The notes beneath the pieces were generated by a model, which ran no database searches, was not told where the DNA came from, and worked only from the letters and a program-made list of their open reading frames with translations. Both the position numbers and the translations under genes were made by a program. Below are positions 24,053-34,456 of a DNA stretch of 64,000 bases, piece after piece. The stretch spans positions 372,001-436,000 of the forward strand of contig WUJK01000016.1 of assembly GCA_011317545.1 (NCBI GenBank), given 5' to 3'. Positions within the stretch are counted from its first letter, which is position 1. Each line of letters starts with the position of its first letter. The stretch comes from Coniella vitis. Lineage: Eukaryota; Ascomycota; Sordariomycetes; Diaporthales; Schizoparmaceae.

Positions 24053-26047
24053 ATGGCTCCTCCGGTGCGGAAGGATAGTATGCGCTTCTATAACTACGAG
24101 ATTGACGATGAAGACGAAGACGAGGACGGTTTCACCCTTGATGGCGTCAGTCCGACCCAAGCCTTGGCCTCTTCGTCCACCCAAGTTTTCTTCCCAGATG
24201 ATAACCTCGACCGCGTTCTTGATCAGTCTCCCGCACAGCAGACTCTAACCTCTGCTGCACCCACCGTGAATACAGCAAACAACATTAGGAGCACTTCTGA
24301 ATCTACCAGCACAACAACTATCCACGACAATCGTACCAACAATAGCAATTTCAACATCACAAACATTATCAACAACCACCATCCTTCTCAGGGCGAGGAT
24401 CTGAATGCAGTTCTCGCAGTAGCAGAGAATCTTCGTATTCCTCCCTCTCCCGAAGACTGCACCACGACCAGGGCGACAGCAGCTCCATTCTGGGCAGTCA
24501 AACTTGTGCTTTGGTGTTTTCAGATTCTCTTGGCGCCTGTCTGGTTTCTATGGCGTGTCTGTCGTTTCTATGTGTTGGTAGGGGTGCTTGGGATGATGTT
24601 GCTGCTGCTCATCGCTGTGGGTTTGTCAATCCTTATCTCTGCACTCTTGTCCCAGTTCTCTGGCTTCTTGCGTTGGGTCCCACTGCCATCCGTGGTTGCG
24701 ACGGCGGCTGCTCCTCTCGCTGGTATTTGGTCCATTATCCTTGCCGTCTTCCCAAATCTTTCCCGGAGTACTGGATCCGGTTCCGGTGTCGTTATCGTCA
24801 CAAATACCGCAGCGGCAACCGACGCTACGCCGCTCAACGCTCTGCTCTCTTCCAAGGATATCCTTCTCTCGTCGAAGACACTTGATGCGACCCCTCTATC
24901 CGTTCCCTCGATCATTATCTGGGAACACGGATACAAAGATCTGGCAAGCTCCGTGGTATACTATGCCACCGATATCGAGTACCCAAGCACGCTTTCTTTG
25001 GCAATTGCGACGCCGATCGTCGCTGCAGAGCGCGCCTTGATCAAAATTACCCAGGCGTATGAAGCGGCTGCTGCACTGAAGCAGGACATTAATAAACAGC
25101 TGGGCGAGGAGGCCTTGCTTGCACGCCGTCTCGAACGCAAGATCAAGCACCGCGATATGGAGATCGACGCGGTCTTACAGCGGCAGGCAGCCGAATTCGA
25201 TGAACTCGAACAAGGCAGGATTACTGCAAGTCTTAACAGAGCAGCGAGACATGCTTGGGCTAAGGCAGGTCAGATACAGCGATTGGTGTGGGGAATGATG
25301 AGCAGTGGTCCAGATGTTGGGGATGATCAAGCCGATAGCCCGCGACCTGTGCTGGGTCTGCAGACGCATGTTATGCTCGAGGGAGTGCTTCACTTGCACC
25401 TCGAGTATATGAATATGGTACTGAAAGCACGTACAAAATGGAAGCAGGATTATGCTGAAGCCATGACCACGGATATACCAGGCGCAAGCAAGCCGTGGTG
25501 CAAGATTTCAGAATTGGTCGAGCGTCACAGGCGACAGGAATGGGATATTGGAGAGCAGGTTGTGCAGGGCGATTCAAAGCAGCACCAATCTAGTAAGGAC
25601 GAAAAGAGTCGTGCCTTGATGGGAAACGCGGGCGATGGTCAACAATTATCGCGACAGCTGGCCGATGTCGAGTCCTCGTCGCACCTTGCGTGCTTGGCCA
25701 ATGAGCGCAGAGAAAGACATATGTACGAGGTTCTTTCCAGACTGGACAAGAATATCGACTGGCTCGCGGCCAAGATTCAGGAACTCAATGGTTACTATGT
25801 GATGGGATTTCGAAAGAAGGCTCTTCTTGTGGATATGCTTTATGGAAGTGATGGCGCAAGTGATGGTGGCGGCGGCGGCGACATCAGCAATGACAAAGCT
25901 AGAAAGATGCGCGAGAGTGTGCTGTTGAGTGGTGAGGAAGTCCAGCACTTGAAAGAGTTCATCATGGATACTCTGTTCCTGCAAGAGCTCTTCGACTCTG
26001 ATCTCTTCCTTCATGCCACACCACGTTTGGAGCAGGGCGGAAAGTAA
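24053..26047 (+). CDS. Orphan membrane protein with acidic N-terminus and helical C-terminal domain, 664 aa
   Basis: Single exon whose ATG lies in a good context (TTACCATGG). Residues 18-26 are an acidic run, 30-140 are low-complexity Ser/Thr/Asn-rich, then come two strong hydrophobic helices (about 146-167 and 172-200) and a weaker one (about 212-233). The remaining 400 residues are mostly helical and charged, with a likely coiled coil at about 320-400 and a Gly-rich insertion near 605. It is probably an integral membrane protein, with the long C-terminal part on one face acting as a scaffold. No catalytic motif or known family is recognised. Its upstream region is pyrimidine-rich, as often found before fungal start codons. 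The 218-aa gene lies upstream on the opposite strand, so the two share a promoter region of about 600 bp. Confidence 0.75.
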   Translation: MAPPVRKDSMRFYNYEIDDEDEDEDGFTLDGVSPTQALASSSTQVFFPDDNLDRVLDQSPAQQTLTSAAPTVNTANNIRSTSESTSTTTIHDNRTNNSNFNITNIINNHHPSQGEDLNAVLAVAENLRIPPSPEDCTTTRATAAPFWAVKLVLWCFQILLAPVWFLWRVCRFYVLVGVLGMMLLLLIAVGLSILISALLSQFSGFLRWVPLPSVVATAAAPLAGIWSIILAVFPNLSRSTGSGSGVVIVTNTAAATDATPLNALLSSKDILLSSKTLDATPLSVPSIIIWEHGYKDLASSVVYYATDIEYPSTLSLAIATPIVAAERALIKITQAYEAAAALKQDINKQLGEEALLARRLERKIKHRDMEIDAVLQRQAAEFDELEQGRITASLNRAARHAWAKAGQIQRLVWGMMSSGPDVGDDQADSPRPVLGLQTHVMLEGVLHLHLEYMNMVLKARTKWKQDYAEAMTTDIPGASKPWCKISELVERHRRQEWDIGEQVVQGDSKQHQSSKDEKSRALMGNAGDGQQLSRQLADVESSSHLACLANERRERHMYEVLSRLDKNIDWLAAKIQELNGYYVMGFRKKALLVDMLYGSDGASDGGGGGDISNDKARKMRESVLLSGEEVQHLKEFIMDTLFLQELFDSDLFLHATPRLEQGGK

Positions 26048-27239
26048 CATAGAAGTTCGTCTACTTTAATGGAGGATATTTTCTAGTTTGTGCTTACTCG
26101 ATGCATTCTCACATCAGTTCTGTCACTGAGCATGACCCGGTGCAATATCACGGTACCACCACCCATCTAGCCTTTTTGTTACCACCAGCCCATTCATGCC
26201 CGGTATATAGGCATAATTCAATTGGCCTAGTTAGCCCGCTCAACTACGTATATTATGGGTTCTACGTGTATCAATTACACGAAGGGAGCCTACGGGCATT
26301 ACAGATGTAACATCCGTCAATATAAAGATTCATATTTTGCCACTTAACGGTCGTGGCTAGTGCCGAGTGAGCATAGCAAGCCGTCTGGTTGGATACACTA
26401 GCTGTCCTACGGAGGCTAAAGGGGTGCTATATGAGTCGCTCTCTTGGTGCTTTTGTTTTGTCTAGGTTCTTGTAAGATACGACTGTAAAGATAGAAAGTC
26501 GCACTACCGCCAAACGCTGACAACAGACCGGATAGGCGATGACAGCTATGATCAAGTTCATTGAGCGACTAGACAATGATATTACAACTCCAAGAGTCCC
26601 AAAGTCTAAAGTTAAACCCACGAGAATCGTCTAGTCTTCGAATTCTCTACTCATCTCCACGTGACTGTGACAACTCGATGCTTGTCCCCCATGCGACGAC
26701 GGCGACGGCGACGAGAGGCTTCTGCAAGAAGAGAATGGATGATGGACACTGAAGGCTTAGAGTCGTTCTTATGTCTGTCTCATAAGACTCTTGGAGGAAA
26801 GTCATTGGCATAAAGCACGTCAAGCAGATATAGTCACTGCCTTATTTTGCATCATTTGAATGTGGCCCCAGCAAGCAGGTTTAAAAATAGAGGTCCTATA
26901 ACGAAATGCATAGAAGTAGCAAAAGGAGCGTAAATAAATAATTGCACATCGGCATCTCTCGAGTCTTAAAACACTAGCCAAGGCCACAAGCATTCGACAT
27001 TACCAGTAGTCGGCTCAACAACCGCGAGGCCCTGTAACAATATATCCAAGCATATGAAGGCAAAATAAAATGAAAGTAGAGCGGCAAGAGAAAAAGCCTT
27101 CTGGTTCGACCGTGGTATCGTCGTGCAGTGTCAGCTGAGTGGCGAGCAAACACGCGGTCATGTCATGTCCCGCGCAACCAGTTAAGGCCGGCCAGCCCTG
27201 TCCAACATCGACAGACTTCCCGGGGGAGAAAACAGCGCA
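26048..27239. other. Intergenic, no supported gene
   Basis: Convergent space between the 664-aa and 486-aa genes. No frame beyond about 70 codons except antisense shadows of the neighbouring gene. Probably holds the two 3' untranslated regions. Confidence 0.5.
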
Positions 27240-28810
27240 TCAGGCATTCTTCGTCCTCTCATCCGACCAATCGCCCACCAAGAGAAACACACCATACTTT
27301 GGTGCCTTACTCTTTCCACCATCGAGGAAGCGCACCCAGCGACCCCTGCTGTCCTTCCTCCATGCGCCGTAGCCTCCACCGGGCAACCCGCAAATTCCAT
27401 TGTTTATCCTGGCAGTGGGGTACTTTGTCAGCGGTAGATTGAGTCTACGCGCCCTGGCATACTCTTCTTCGCGCACCCACTGCGGCACAGGGTTGTGGTC
27501 GTGGGCGGGGCGGGCATCGCGCAGCCACTTTGCGTACCGGTGAGCAATGCCCGTCTCCTCAGCAGCAACGTAGCGAAAGTCGGTATAAGAAAGGAACTTG
27601 TAGCGCCGAGCCCACTCCCACTCAATGCAGCAGTAGCGGTAGGCTTCGGAGCCGTCCGCCAGGGTGGAGAAGTTGGGTAAAAGAAGTTGGAACGAGGTAA
27701 GCTGCTTGGAGGATGGCGGTGTCGGGCACTGGACTGCTGCTTCATTCGACGTCTGGTGTACAGTGGCCTGTGTATTGGTGCTACCGTTGTTGCCAAGGGC
27801 GAGTCCTGTTGACACTGGGGATATAGGGAGAGTCTGAGACTCGGCAGCAACAGGGTGAACAACGACTCCAGCTCCAGCAGCGTCCTCGCCATCAATGCCA
27901 GCATTGGGCACATTGGTGGGAGTCAGGTGATGCGCACCCAAACGTTCGAAGGCATCTGGGACAAGGTTGATTGCAGTACCAGAAATGTTGGGCGTGGCAA
28001 GAGAGGAGCTAGGTGCAGGAGCAACGTCAGATACCTGCTGAGACGCATCTCGGTGGTGTTCCTCCTGACCTGACTTGTGGCCCGTTGACTGTGTAGGCGC
28101 AGAATGATCCTCATTGCCTTCTTGCGATGCTGTGGCTGGTGACTCGTTGTCGAGAGACTCGGCATTGGACTGCTTGATCTGTGACAGCTCGATGTTGTGA
28201 GTCTTATTGTTGTCGTCCTCGCTGAGAAACGCCTGATCCAGCCACCTCGGCAAGTTGGACTTGATATAAGCCACGATCCTGCCCTGCGTCTTGGTCTCAA
28301 AGAATGCCGCTGTCGGTTTGGATGATCCGGACTCCTCGGGATAGCTGTCGGCCATACGCCGCAATCTAACTAAGCCGTGGGGAATCCGCTCAATCGCCTC
28401 AGTGACGGCTTGTACCTTGGCTCGCTCTTGGTCATTCAACGAAGGGCGTGATAGGAAGAGGACAAGCTCTTTAGCACGGAGGCGTGTATCCAGGGGTGCC
28501 CTCGGTTTGGCCCCTGAGATGCGAGCTGCAAGGTCTAATAGGGAACCTAGTTTTGATCTTGGAGTTAGCAACTCATTCTCAAATGTGATACAGACACTAT
28601 CGGAAAAGGGTCATTGGGTTTATAACTCAAGGGAAGCACAAGGCGGTGGAATTTACCTCCAGGACCCTCTACTACGGTGCCTTTAATTTGGACCAAGCCA
28701 GCGCCCTGCTGAGTGTCTGGCTGTGAGGCTGCCCTGCGTGTTGTAGATGATCTCGTCGTCCTCATGTAGCTAGGAACAGCGTTGCCATTCGAGGGGTCGG
28801 AAGACGCCAT
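27240..28810 (-). CDS. Orphan soluble protein with conserved-looking C-terminal domain, 486 aa
   Basis: Two exons: 28810-28657 and 28546-27240. The 110-bp intron (28547-28656) begins GTAAAT, has a canonical GCTAAC branch point and ends TAG; the join restores one glycine codon and keeps the frame. The N-terminal quarter is basic and helical, and residues about 170-330 are disordered (Ser/Thr/Pro/Ala/Gln-rich). The last 150 residues (about 334-486) are dense in aromatic residues (Trp, Tyr, Phe) and look like a folded domain ending in a Gly/Lys/Trp-rich part. No signal peptide or membrane helix. I do not recognise the domain; a nuclear or DNA/RNA-associated role would be a guess. The ATG at 28810 is the first in frame. 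Confidence 0.75.
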
Positions 28811-29384
28811 GCCGGGCAAAGCGAAAAAGTTGATAAGCACAGAAAATTGCGTTTAGCGTTCCGTGCCCGTGGCTCAAAAGGTGTTAGTTGTGAAGCACGC
28901 TGGGAGTTGGTAAGCCGGCGGAGTTAGGCCACACTTTATGCTCGCATCGCGCATCCTCGGAAGTGTTAGTATTAGCGTGGTCTGTAGCGACTCCCAGCCT
29001 ACTTGGCTGGCTGGGAAGTCCATTGTACAGACTCCGACAATAGCAAACCTCACCAAGGCTGGGAGCCTGAAGGCTGCAATGTTCCTGCGGCTTGTCTCAA
29101 GTCGCACGTCTTTGTTTTTGTACTTTGCCTATGTCCACAGGCTGCCTTATCAGTCTGTCACCTGATATAGGTCAAGGTACTCTTTGTTAATCTTCAATAC
29201 TGCATTCTTTGCTCTGTTACTGAAGCAAGACAGTAAGCGAACCACCTGGCAGCGAATCCACAATTCCAAGCCATGCCATCACCAGAAACAACCAAAGAAA
29301 GCAAGCCGTGTCCGTGCGAGTGTGGTGGGAGAGCAAAGTCCCTCAGCCTAGGCTCTACGGGCACTTAAAAATCAAGAACTGTCC
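28811..29384. other. Intergenic, no supported gene
   Basis: Contains the 5' flank of the 486-aa gene and the 3' flank of the 854-aa gene, both on the minus strand. No frame above 77 codons and no repeat seen. Confidence 0.5.
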
Positions 29385-31949
29385 TTATTCATGTTTTTGT
29401 AGTAGCTGTCTCATGGAGTTTGACAAGCCGTGCAACTCGGTAGCATGGCGCACGTTGAACCAATGCGCAAATGCGCTTCTCTCCAATGCTTCGAGATTGT
29501 CCTTTAAACCGCGCAGAATGATAAGCATGATATTTGGAGGCGGGAGACGCAAGCGGGCGTTTATTTCTTGGTCGTCTTTTCCTTGTCCAGACCGCGACGA
29601 GTCGTTGTTGGTGCTGTATTCCCACCATGCTTGTCCTCCGCCATTGGCGGCGAGCTCATTCACGACCTTGGTGAGGTTTTCCCATGCTTGATACGTCTCC
29701 ATGTAGCCTTGCACTACCCCAAGAGCGAGATTGCGCTGCCTGAACAGCTCTGTTGACCTGACCTCGGAGATGTTCGCAGTGAGAGTGCGGAAGGCGGCTA
29801 GTGTTCTCGATCCGTCTGGGGGCAAATACCGCGAGCCATGTCCATCATTATCCGCGTGCGCACTTGATGGTTGCCGTAGAGCACTGTATTCGGATATCTC
29901 GCCCATTTCAAGAATCCAGCCATCCGGGATACGAGCCATGCCATGCAAAGCGACGTCTAGCAGTGCTACCGCAGTGGAAAGATGACGCGCGAGCGCGAGG
30001 AGGACTGGCTCGCGTTCCGTCCATGCAACTTCGTCCACAAAGGGTATATACTCGTATTGACCGCCATTATCTGTACTGACATCTTGGGTCGAGAGACGAA
30101 AGAGCGCCCAACCCTCCCACGTCGAGGCACTCGCTTGGTTTCCACAGCCTGGATGGGCTGCAAATGCTGCAGCACCGCCACCATCACCAACCGCCTGTGC
30201 CGCTTCAAAGGGGGGTTCGTGCACTCGCGATCCGCACACTCGATCAAGGAACTCCACTTCTTTCGTCCCGAAGCTGGGAGCTTTGATGACGGCGGATGGG
30301 TCTTGATTGCGCGCTGCTTCGAGTACTCGAGCGCGTACGGCACTGAGGATGGTTTGCACAAGCTCTGGCGGAGGCTGCGGAGGACGGCCGTAGGCTGATG
30401 GTGGCCACTGACGCGCGTAGTGAGTCCACTGTTGGGGGCTAGTCAGCACAGAGATACAGGACTGGGAACAAGGACACTCGAGCTTGGAGGCAAAGTCGAA
30501 GTCGAAGAAAAATCGGAGGTGCCCTAGTTGATCGGCACCAGCACCATAGTCATCCTTCATTGGTGATATGTTATCTACGCTTCGGGCTATCTTCTTGAGA
30601 TCACTGATGAGGCGGTCGACTTGCAGGGCAGACGAGAAGGCACTGTCAGTGGCATAGGACTCAGCCACCACCCAGGTATATCGCGCTGCATCCAGATGGC
30701 CCTCTGCAGTGCGGCAGAGGTAACTCATGTATGCAAGTGTTGGAGGTGTTGATGCAATATATGGCGCGCTCGTCGCATCAGCGGTATCGCGTAAGCTCTC
30801 GGCAGCATCGTCTGGCCATCTCTGGGCCCAATAAAGGGCACCCTTTGCGGTGTCGCAGACCATGTGCAGCATGGTAGACACGCGCACAAGGGGCTCTTGA
30901 TGGCTATGCTCCAAGTAGATGGCGTAATTTCTCGCAGCCTCGGTGACTTGATCCAGGCTTGTCTCCACCAGACCGATCTCGCCCATTTTTGCCGCGTCCA
31001 ATTCCAACAAGCTCGCAGAATGGGAGCACCACGATAACATCAGGTCAGATACGTCGTATAGCAGATTGTGTGAGGCAAATTGACCACTGAACGCAGTGCC
31101 CCCGGCCGCGTCCCAGTGCTGTAGATGAGGAGTCCCGCTATAGCAAAGCAGCAGACTAGCACAGCATACCAAGAAGCCGAAAACTACCCAGTGCAGGGAG
31201 TGGAGTGCACGCTGATGGTTGGATGCGTTCCTAGCGAAAGGAAGGAATGATTGGATGGCGCGCGAGGACGGACGGCTGAGAGAGTCATCCGGAGTGTAGT
31301 ATCGGGCGTTGTCATCGTCACTGCTATCGTCGTGTTCGTGCTGGGCACCCGAATCTACGTCTTCGTGTTGATACAAGTGCAAGGTATTACACTCGACAAG
31401 GTAGTAGGGAGGTGCTAGATGCGGCAGCTCGGGCAGATTTGGAGCGCGGCGCAGTGTAACGGTATGGTCCTTGCCAAAGTGCAAAGACGATGGCAACTCT
31501 GGGCTGGGGTCGAAGTCTGCATGGAAGCACAACTCAATAAGATGGGTTTTTCGAGTGTAGAGTATGCCATTCCATTCTCGTTCCCCTCCGTCCTGCTCTT
31601 TCTCTGCTTGGCTTCCCGTCGCGCCCTGCGCCACCGCATGCTCACCGCGAGGTTGGGCGACACGGTACATCTCGACAGGAATGCGAGCCACAGAGAAATC
31701 GCCACCTGCTATGCAGTCGTGCTCGTCTTGACAGTCTTGTTGTACAATCTCCCAGCCCGGTGATGGAGCCTGCATGCCACGGTCGCGGTAGCTTCGCGTA
31801 TGGTACCCCGCTCCCTCATCTGTTGATCCATCTTGTGCCTGCTGGCGTGCCTCTGCCTCTGCCTCTGCCTCAGCAGCTTGTAATAGTCGAGCTTGGGAAC
31901 GCGTCAAGGGGCGTCGCAGCCCTTGGGAGTTGGTGAATGGTCGGCCCAT
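29385..31949 (-). CDS. Orphan single-pass membrane protein, 854 aa
   Basis: Single long exon. Residues 1-60 are rich in Ala/Glu/Arg (including an Ala-Glu repeat around 26-35). Residues 60-240 are polar, with an Asp/Ser stretch at about 199-214. One hydrophobic helix lies at about 252-271. The rest is mainly helical, apart from a Gly/Ala-rich loop in the middle. This suggests a type II or tail-scaffold topology with a long C-terminal domain. There is no enzyme signature and I do not recognise the family. No tandem internal domain repeats were seen. The helix-then-helical-body layout matches the 218- and 664-aa proteins close by, although the sequences do not visibly align. Alternative: a small intron hidden within the open frame. 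Confidence 0.75.
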   Translation of the reverse strand: MGRPFTNSQGLRRPLTRSQARLLQAAEAEAEAEARQQAQDGSTDEGAGYHTRSYRDRGMQAPSPGWEIVQQDCQDEHDCIAGGDFSVARIPVEMYRVAQPRGEHAVAQGATGSQAEKEQDGGEREWNGILYTRKTHLIELCFHADFDPSPELPSSLHFGKDHTVTLRRAPNLPELPHLAPPYYLVECNTLHLYQHEDVDSGAQHEHDDSSDDDNARYYTPDDSLSRPSSRAIQSFLPFARNASNHQRALHSLHWVVFGFLVCCASLLLCYSGTPHLQHWDAAGGTAFSGQFASHNLLYDVSDLMLSWCSHSASLLELDAAKMGEIGLVETSLDQVTEAARNYAIYLEHSHQEPLVRVSTMLHMVCDTAKGALYWAQRWPDDAAESLRDTADATSAPYIASTPPTLAYMSYLCRTAEGHLDAARYTWVVAESYATDSAFSSALQVDRLISDLKKIARSVDNISPMKDDYGAGADQLGHLRFFFDFDFASKLECPCSQSCISVLTSPQQWTHYARQWPPSAYGRPPQPPPELVQTILSAVRARVLEAARNQDPSAVIKAPSFGTKEVEFLDRVCGSRVHEPPFEAAQAVGDGGGAAAFAAHPGCGNQASASTWEGWALFRLSTQDVSTDNGGQYEYIPFVDEVAWTEREPVLLALARHLSTAVALLDVALHGMARIPDGWILEMGEISEYSALRQPSSAHADNDGHGSRYLPPDGSRTLAAFRTLTANISEVRSTELFRQRNLALGVVQGYMETYQAWENLTKVVNELAANGGGQAWWEYSTNNDSSRSGQGKDDQEINARLRLPPPNIMLIILRGLKDNLEALERSAFAHWFNVRHATELHGLSNSMRQLLQKHE

Positions 31950-33397
31950 TGGGTGCCTGTGGTTTGATTGCGTTAGCTGGGCCCTCTATGATGCGGACTG
32001 GGATCAGGAAAAGGCCCCGGAAAAGGCACAGGCACAAGACTGACAGAAGGGCTTATAGCGAGCAACAGAGGCGGTGCTTGCTGAGGGATTCGTGGGCATC
32101 AAGGAGCTGGGTCGGTCGATCGTTTGCAGGAGGTCCAAGACAGCCCGCGCTGAAGGAGCAGCCGTGAGAGGACCATGTTTGTTTGCGCCATGCCTCATGA
32201 ATTGGCGCGTGGGCGTACTTTGTGCACAACGGACAGCTGCATCGATCGAGCTGCGGGAACTTTTGCATCTTTTCAGGATTGTCTAAGCGCGGCGGCTTCA
32301 GCGTGGCCGGCGGGCAGCTCGCGGGACATAAGGCTTATCTTATCTAGCACTAACGCGGGGTGGCACACGAAGTCACTTCTATGACATCACCATGGCCGCT
32401 GCACTGTATCCTAGCTCTGTCGGGCGCCGCTGACGGGCGCTACTATGTGTGTGCGCTACCAGCCCTGTGGCCACCCAGCTGCAACCCTTAGATCTGGCTA
32501 GCAACCTCACGAATTCCCACTGAATTTGATAACAACATGGCATGTGAAGCACGGAATGCCACCCATGCAAAATGGGAAGAATCGGTGCAAACTGAGGAAT
32601 GCGGGCTCTCAGTCTTCTTTCTCGGCTCCTGGACAGTTTATTGCAGACACATATATCCAGTCCAGTGACGCGCTTTAGGTTGATTACCTTGCGAGTTGCA
32701 GTCGCTTTTGTACAAGTATATGATCGTGTATCTACAACTCTGGGCTTTACAGCAAGCTGTCAACCAATACTATACATACTATGCAGTGTAAATTCGGGAC
32801 ATATGTACCCGTATATAGTCGTATGAAGTGAGTTATGTTCAAGTCATTGTACTTTCAGCAGAACCAACGACATCTGATGACGGGAGTCTCAGTCGCTTGA
32901 GATCGAGTTGAGAACCCAGCCGCACCAGAGTTTTCTGTTGCATCCGAAGGGCTACAGTGCAGAGAGTCGGAAAAAGAAGAGTCATAGGGAAGAATAGACC
33001 AGAAAAAAATCGAACCAGGACACAAAAAGCAACCAGGATACAAAAGAAAGCCAGGGCTACCAAGACCAAAAAAGCCTAGAAAAAAACACAACCAAACCGA
33101 AAAAAACCACCAAAAAAACCAAGAAACAGAAAACAACCAGTACAAGAGAACAACCGAGATAAAGAAGAAACCAAGAAAAAGGGCCTAAAGCAAAAGCAAA
33201 GAGGGCAAAGTAAGTAAAAGAAGAAGAAAAGAAGAGAAGAAGAAAGAATTGAAGACTCCCTTCAGAAACCAGAAATGAAAAAAAAAACGAAAAGATCGAG
33301 AACAAAGGGCCAAAGACAACAAGCACAACGGCACACGAATATAACGAGGTGGAAATCTCGACTATTTTCAATTAAATGATATTTACAAAACAGTAGA
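31950..33397. other. Intergenic with A-rich low-complexity tract
   Basis: No supported gene. From about 33,000 to 33,330 the plus strand is A/C- then A/G-rich with few T, so the minus strand yields spurious Phe/Leu/Val-rich frames that look hydrophobic. These frames are low-complexity by-products. The tract ends just left of the foldback element and resembles the A-rich tract at about 53,990-54,350. Confidence 0.5.
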
Positions 33398-34041
33398 CTA
33401 CGGAGGTCTGCAGTGCTCACTGTCCCATATTTCATTTCTGATTTAATTTTCCAGGAAACATAGCTATATATACTATCCATTCAGTAAATACACTATTAGT
33501 ACATCTCGCTTTTCCACACCCTTTTTCACACCCTTTTTCACACCCTTTTTCACACCCTTTTTCACACCCTTTTTCACACTCTTTTTCATACTCTTTTTCA
33601 TACTCTTTTTCATACCCTTTTTCACTCTTTTTTTCCATACCCTTTTTCACTCTTTTTTTTTCACTCTTTTTTTTTCACTCTTTTTTTTCACTCTTTCTTT
33701 TCACTCTTTTTTTTCACTCTTTTTTTTCACTCTTTTTTTTACTCTTTTTTTAACTCTTTTTTTCACCTTTTTTCTACTTTTTTATAGTATAGAATAGAAA
33801 GAAAGAGTAAAGAAAAGAGTGAAAAAAAGAGTAAAAAAAAGAGTAAAAAAAAGAGTAAAAAGAAAGAGTAAAAAGAAAGAGTGAGAAAAATTCTGTGTTT
33901 TTGGGCGCTCCCGACGGTGCTGAAAGGAGAGGCTATGTACTGGTAGTGTACGAATTTGACTTAGTGAAAATTTTGATGAATTTGGATAAAAATTGAATCA
34001 GAAATGAAATATGGGACAGTGAGCACTGCAGACCTCCGTAG
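33398..34041. mobile_element. Foldback-type element with 53-bp terminal inverted repeats
   Basis: Terminal inverted repeats at 33398-33450 and 33989-34041 match at 52 of 53 positions. The inverted symmetry continues inward: the left arm holds tandem 12-mers (CACACCCTTTTT, CATACTCTTTTT) and then T-runs with CACTC, while the right arm holds the complementary GAGTAAAAAAAA-type units. The whole 644 bp could fold into one long hairpin. TAGA stands outside both ends and may be the target duplication. There is no coding capacity; the Lys/Glu/Cys-rich frame on the minus strand is the repeat read as protein. It must be moved in trans if mobile. A diverged relative is near 53.8-54.5 kb. Confidence 0.75.
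33516..33780. repeat. 12-bp and CACTC(T)n simple repeat array inside the foldback element
   Basis: About five units of CACACCCTTTTT pass into CATACTCTTTTT units, then into irregular TCACTC plus T-run units. The complement appears on the other arm (about 33,790-33,890), so the array is part of the element's inverted structure. Confidence 0.8.
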
Positions 34042-34456
34042 TAGACCTCCGTAGTTCGAGTCCGCAAGTACAACAATCATCAGACAAAATACAATACTAT
34101 GATCGGCCTTCTATCCCACTCAACGGTACTGCCGGCAGGCCTAAGTTTATTATGATCACGAAATTTATCTGTAGGGCTGAATGGCCAGTTCTGGCGGATC
34201 TTGCCGCAGGCAGTGAACTATAATAGAGCCAAGGTGCTCGTTGCAATATATCATAGATACTTTTCCGGAACCCTGTGGCTTCAAGTAACGAAATGGCAGG
34301 TCCAATTCAATTAACCTGTATATACTTGCTACCAGATATATCCTGCTATCAAGCCCAATGAGCAGAGTCAATTTCATACAAGTAGAATGAAATCCTGTTC
34401 GCGTGCATCAACATCAAGCATGTGGACATGAGGAAAATAAGACCATCGAAAGAGTT
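34042..34456. other. Intergenic, no supported gene
   Basis: Short flank between the foldback element and the end of the 931-aa gene. It starts with a small extra copy of the element's outer 13 bases (GACCTCCGTAG at about 34044-34054). Nothing else seen. Confidence 0.5.

Noticed and set aside
32855..33371. Hydrophobic Phe/Leu/Val-rich membrane proteins on the minus strand
   Set aside because: Two overlapping frames through an A-rich plus-strand tract; the hydrophobicity follows from the base composition.
33432..33650. Lys/Glu/Cys-rich repeat protein on the minus strand
   Set aside because: It is the 12-bp simple repeat of the foldback element read in frame, with no start context or independent support.
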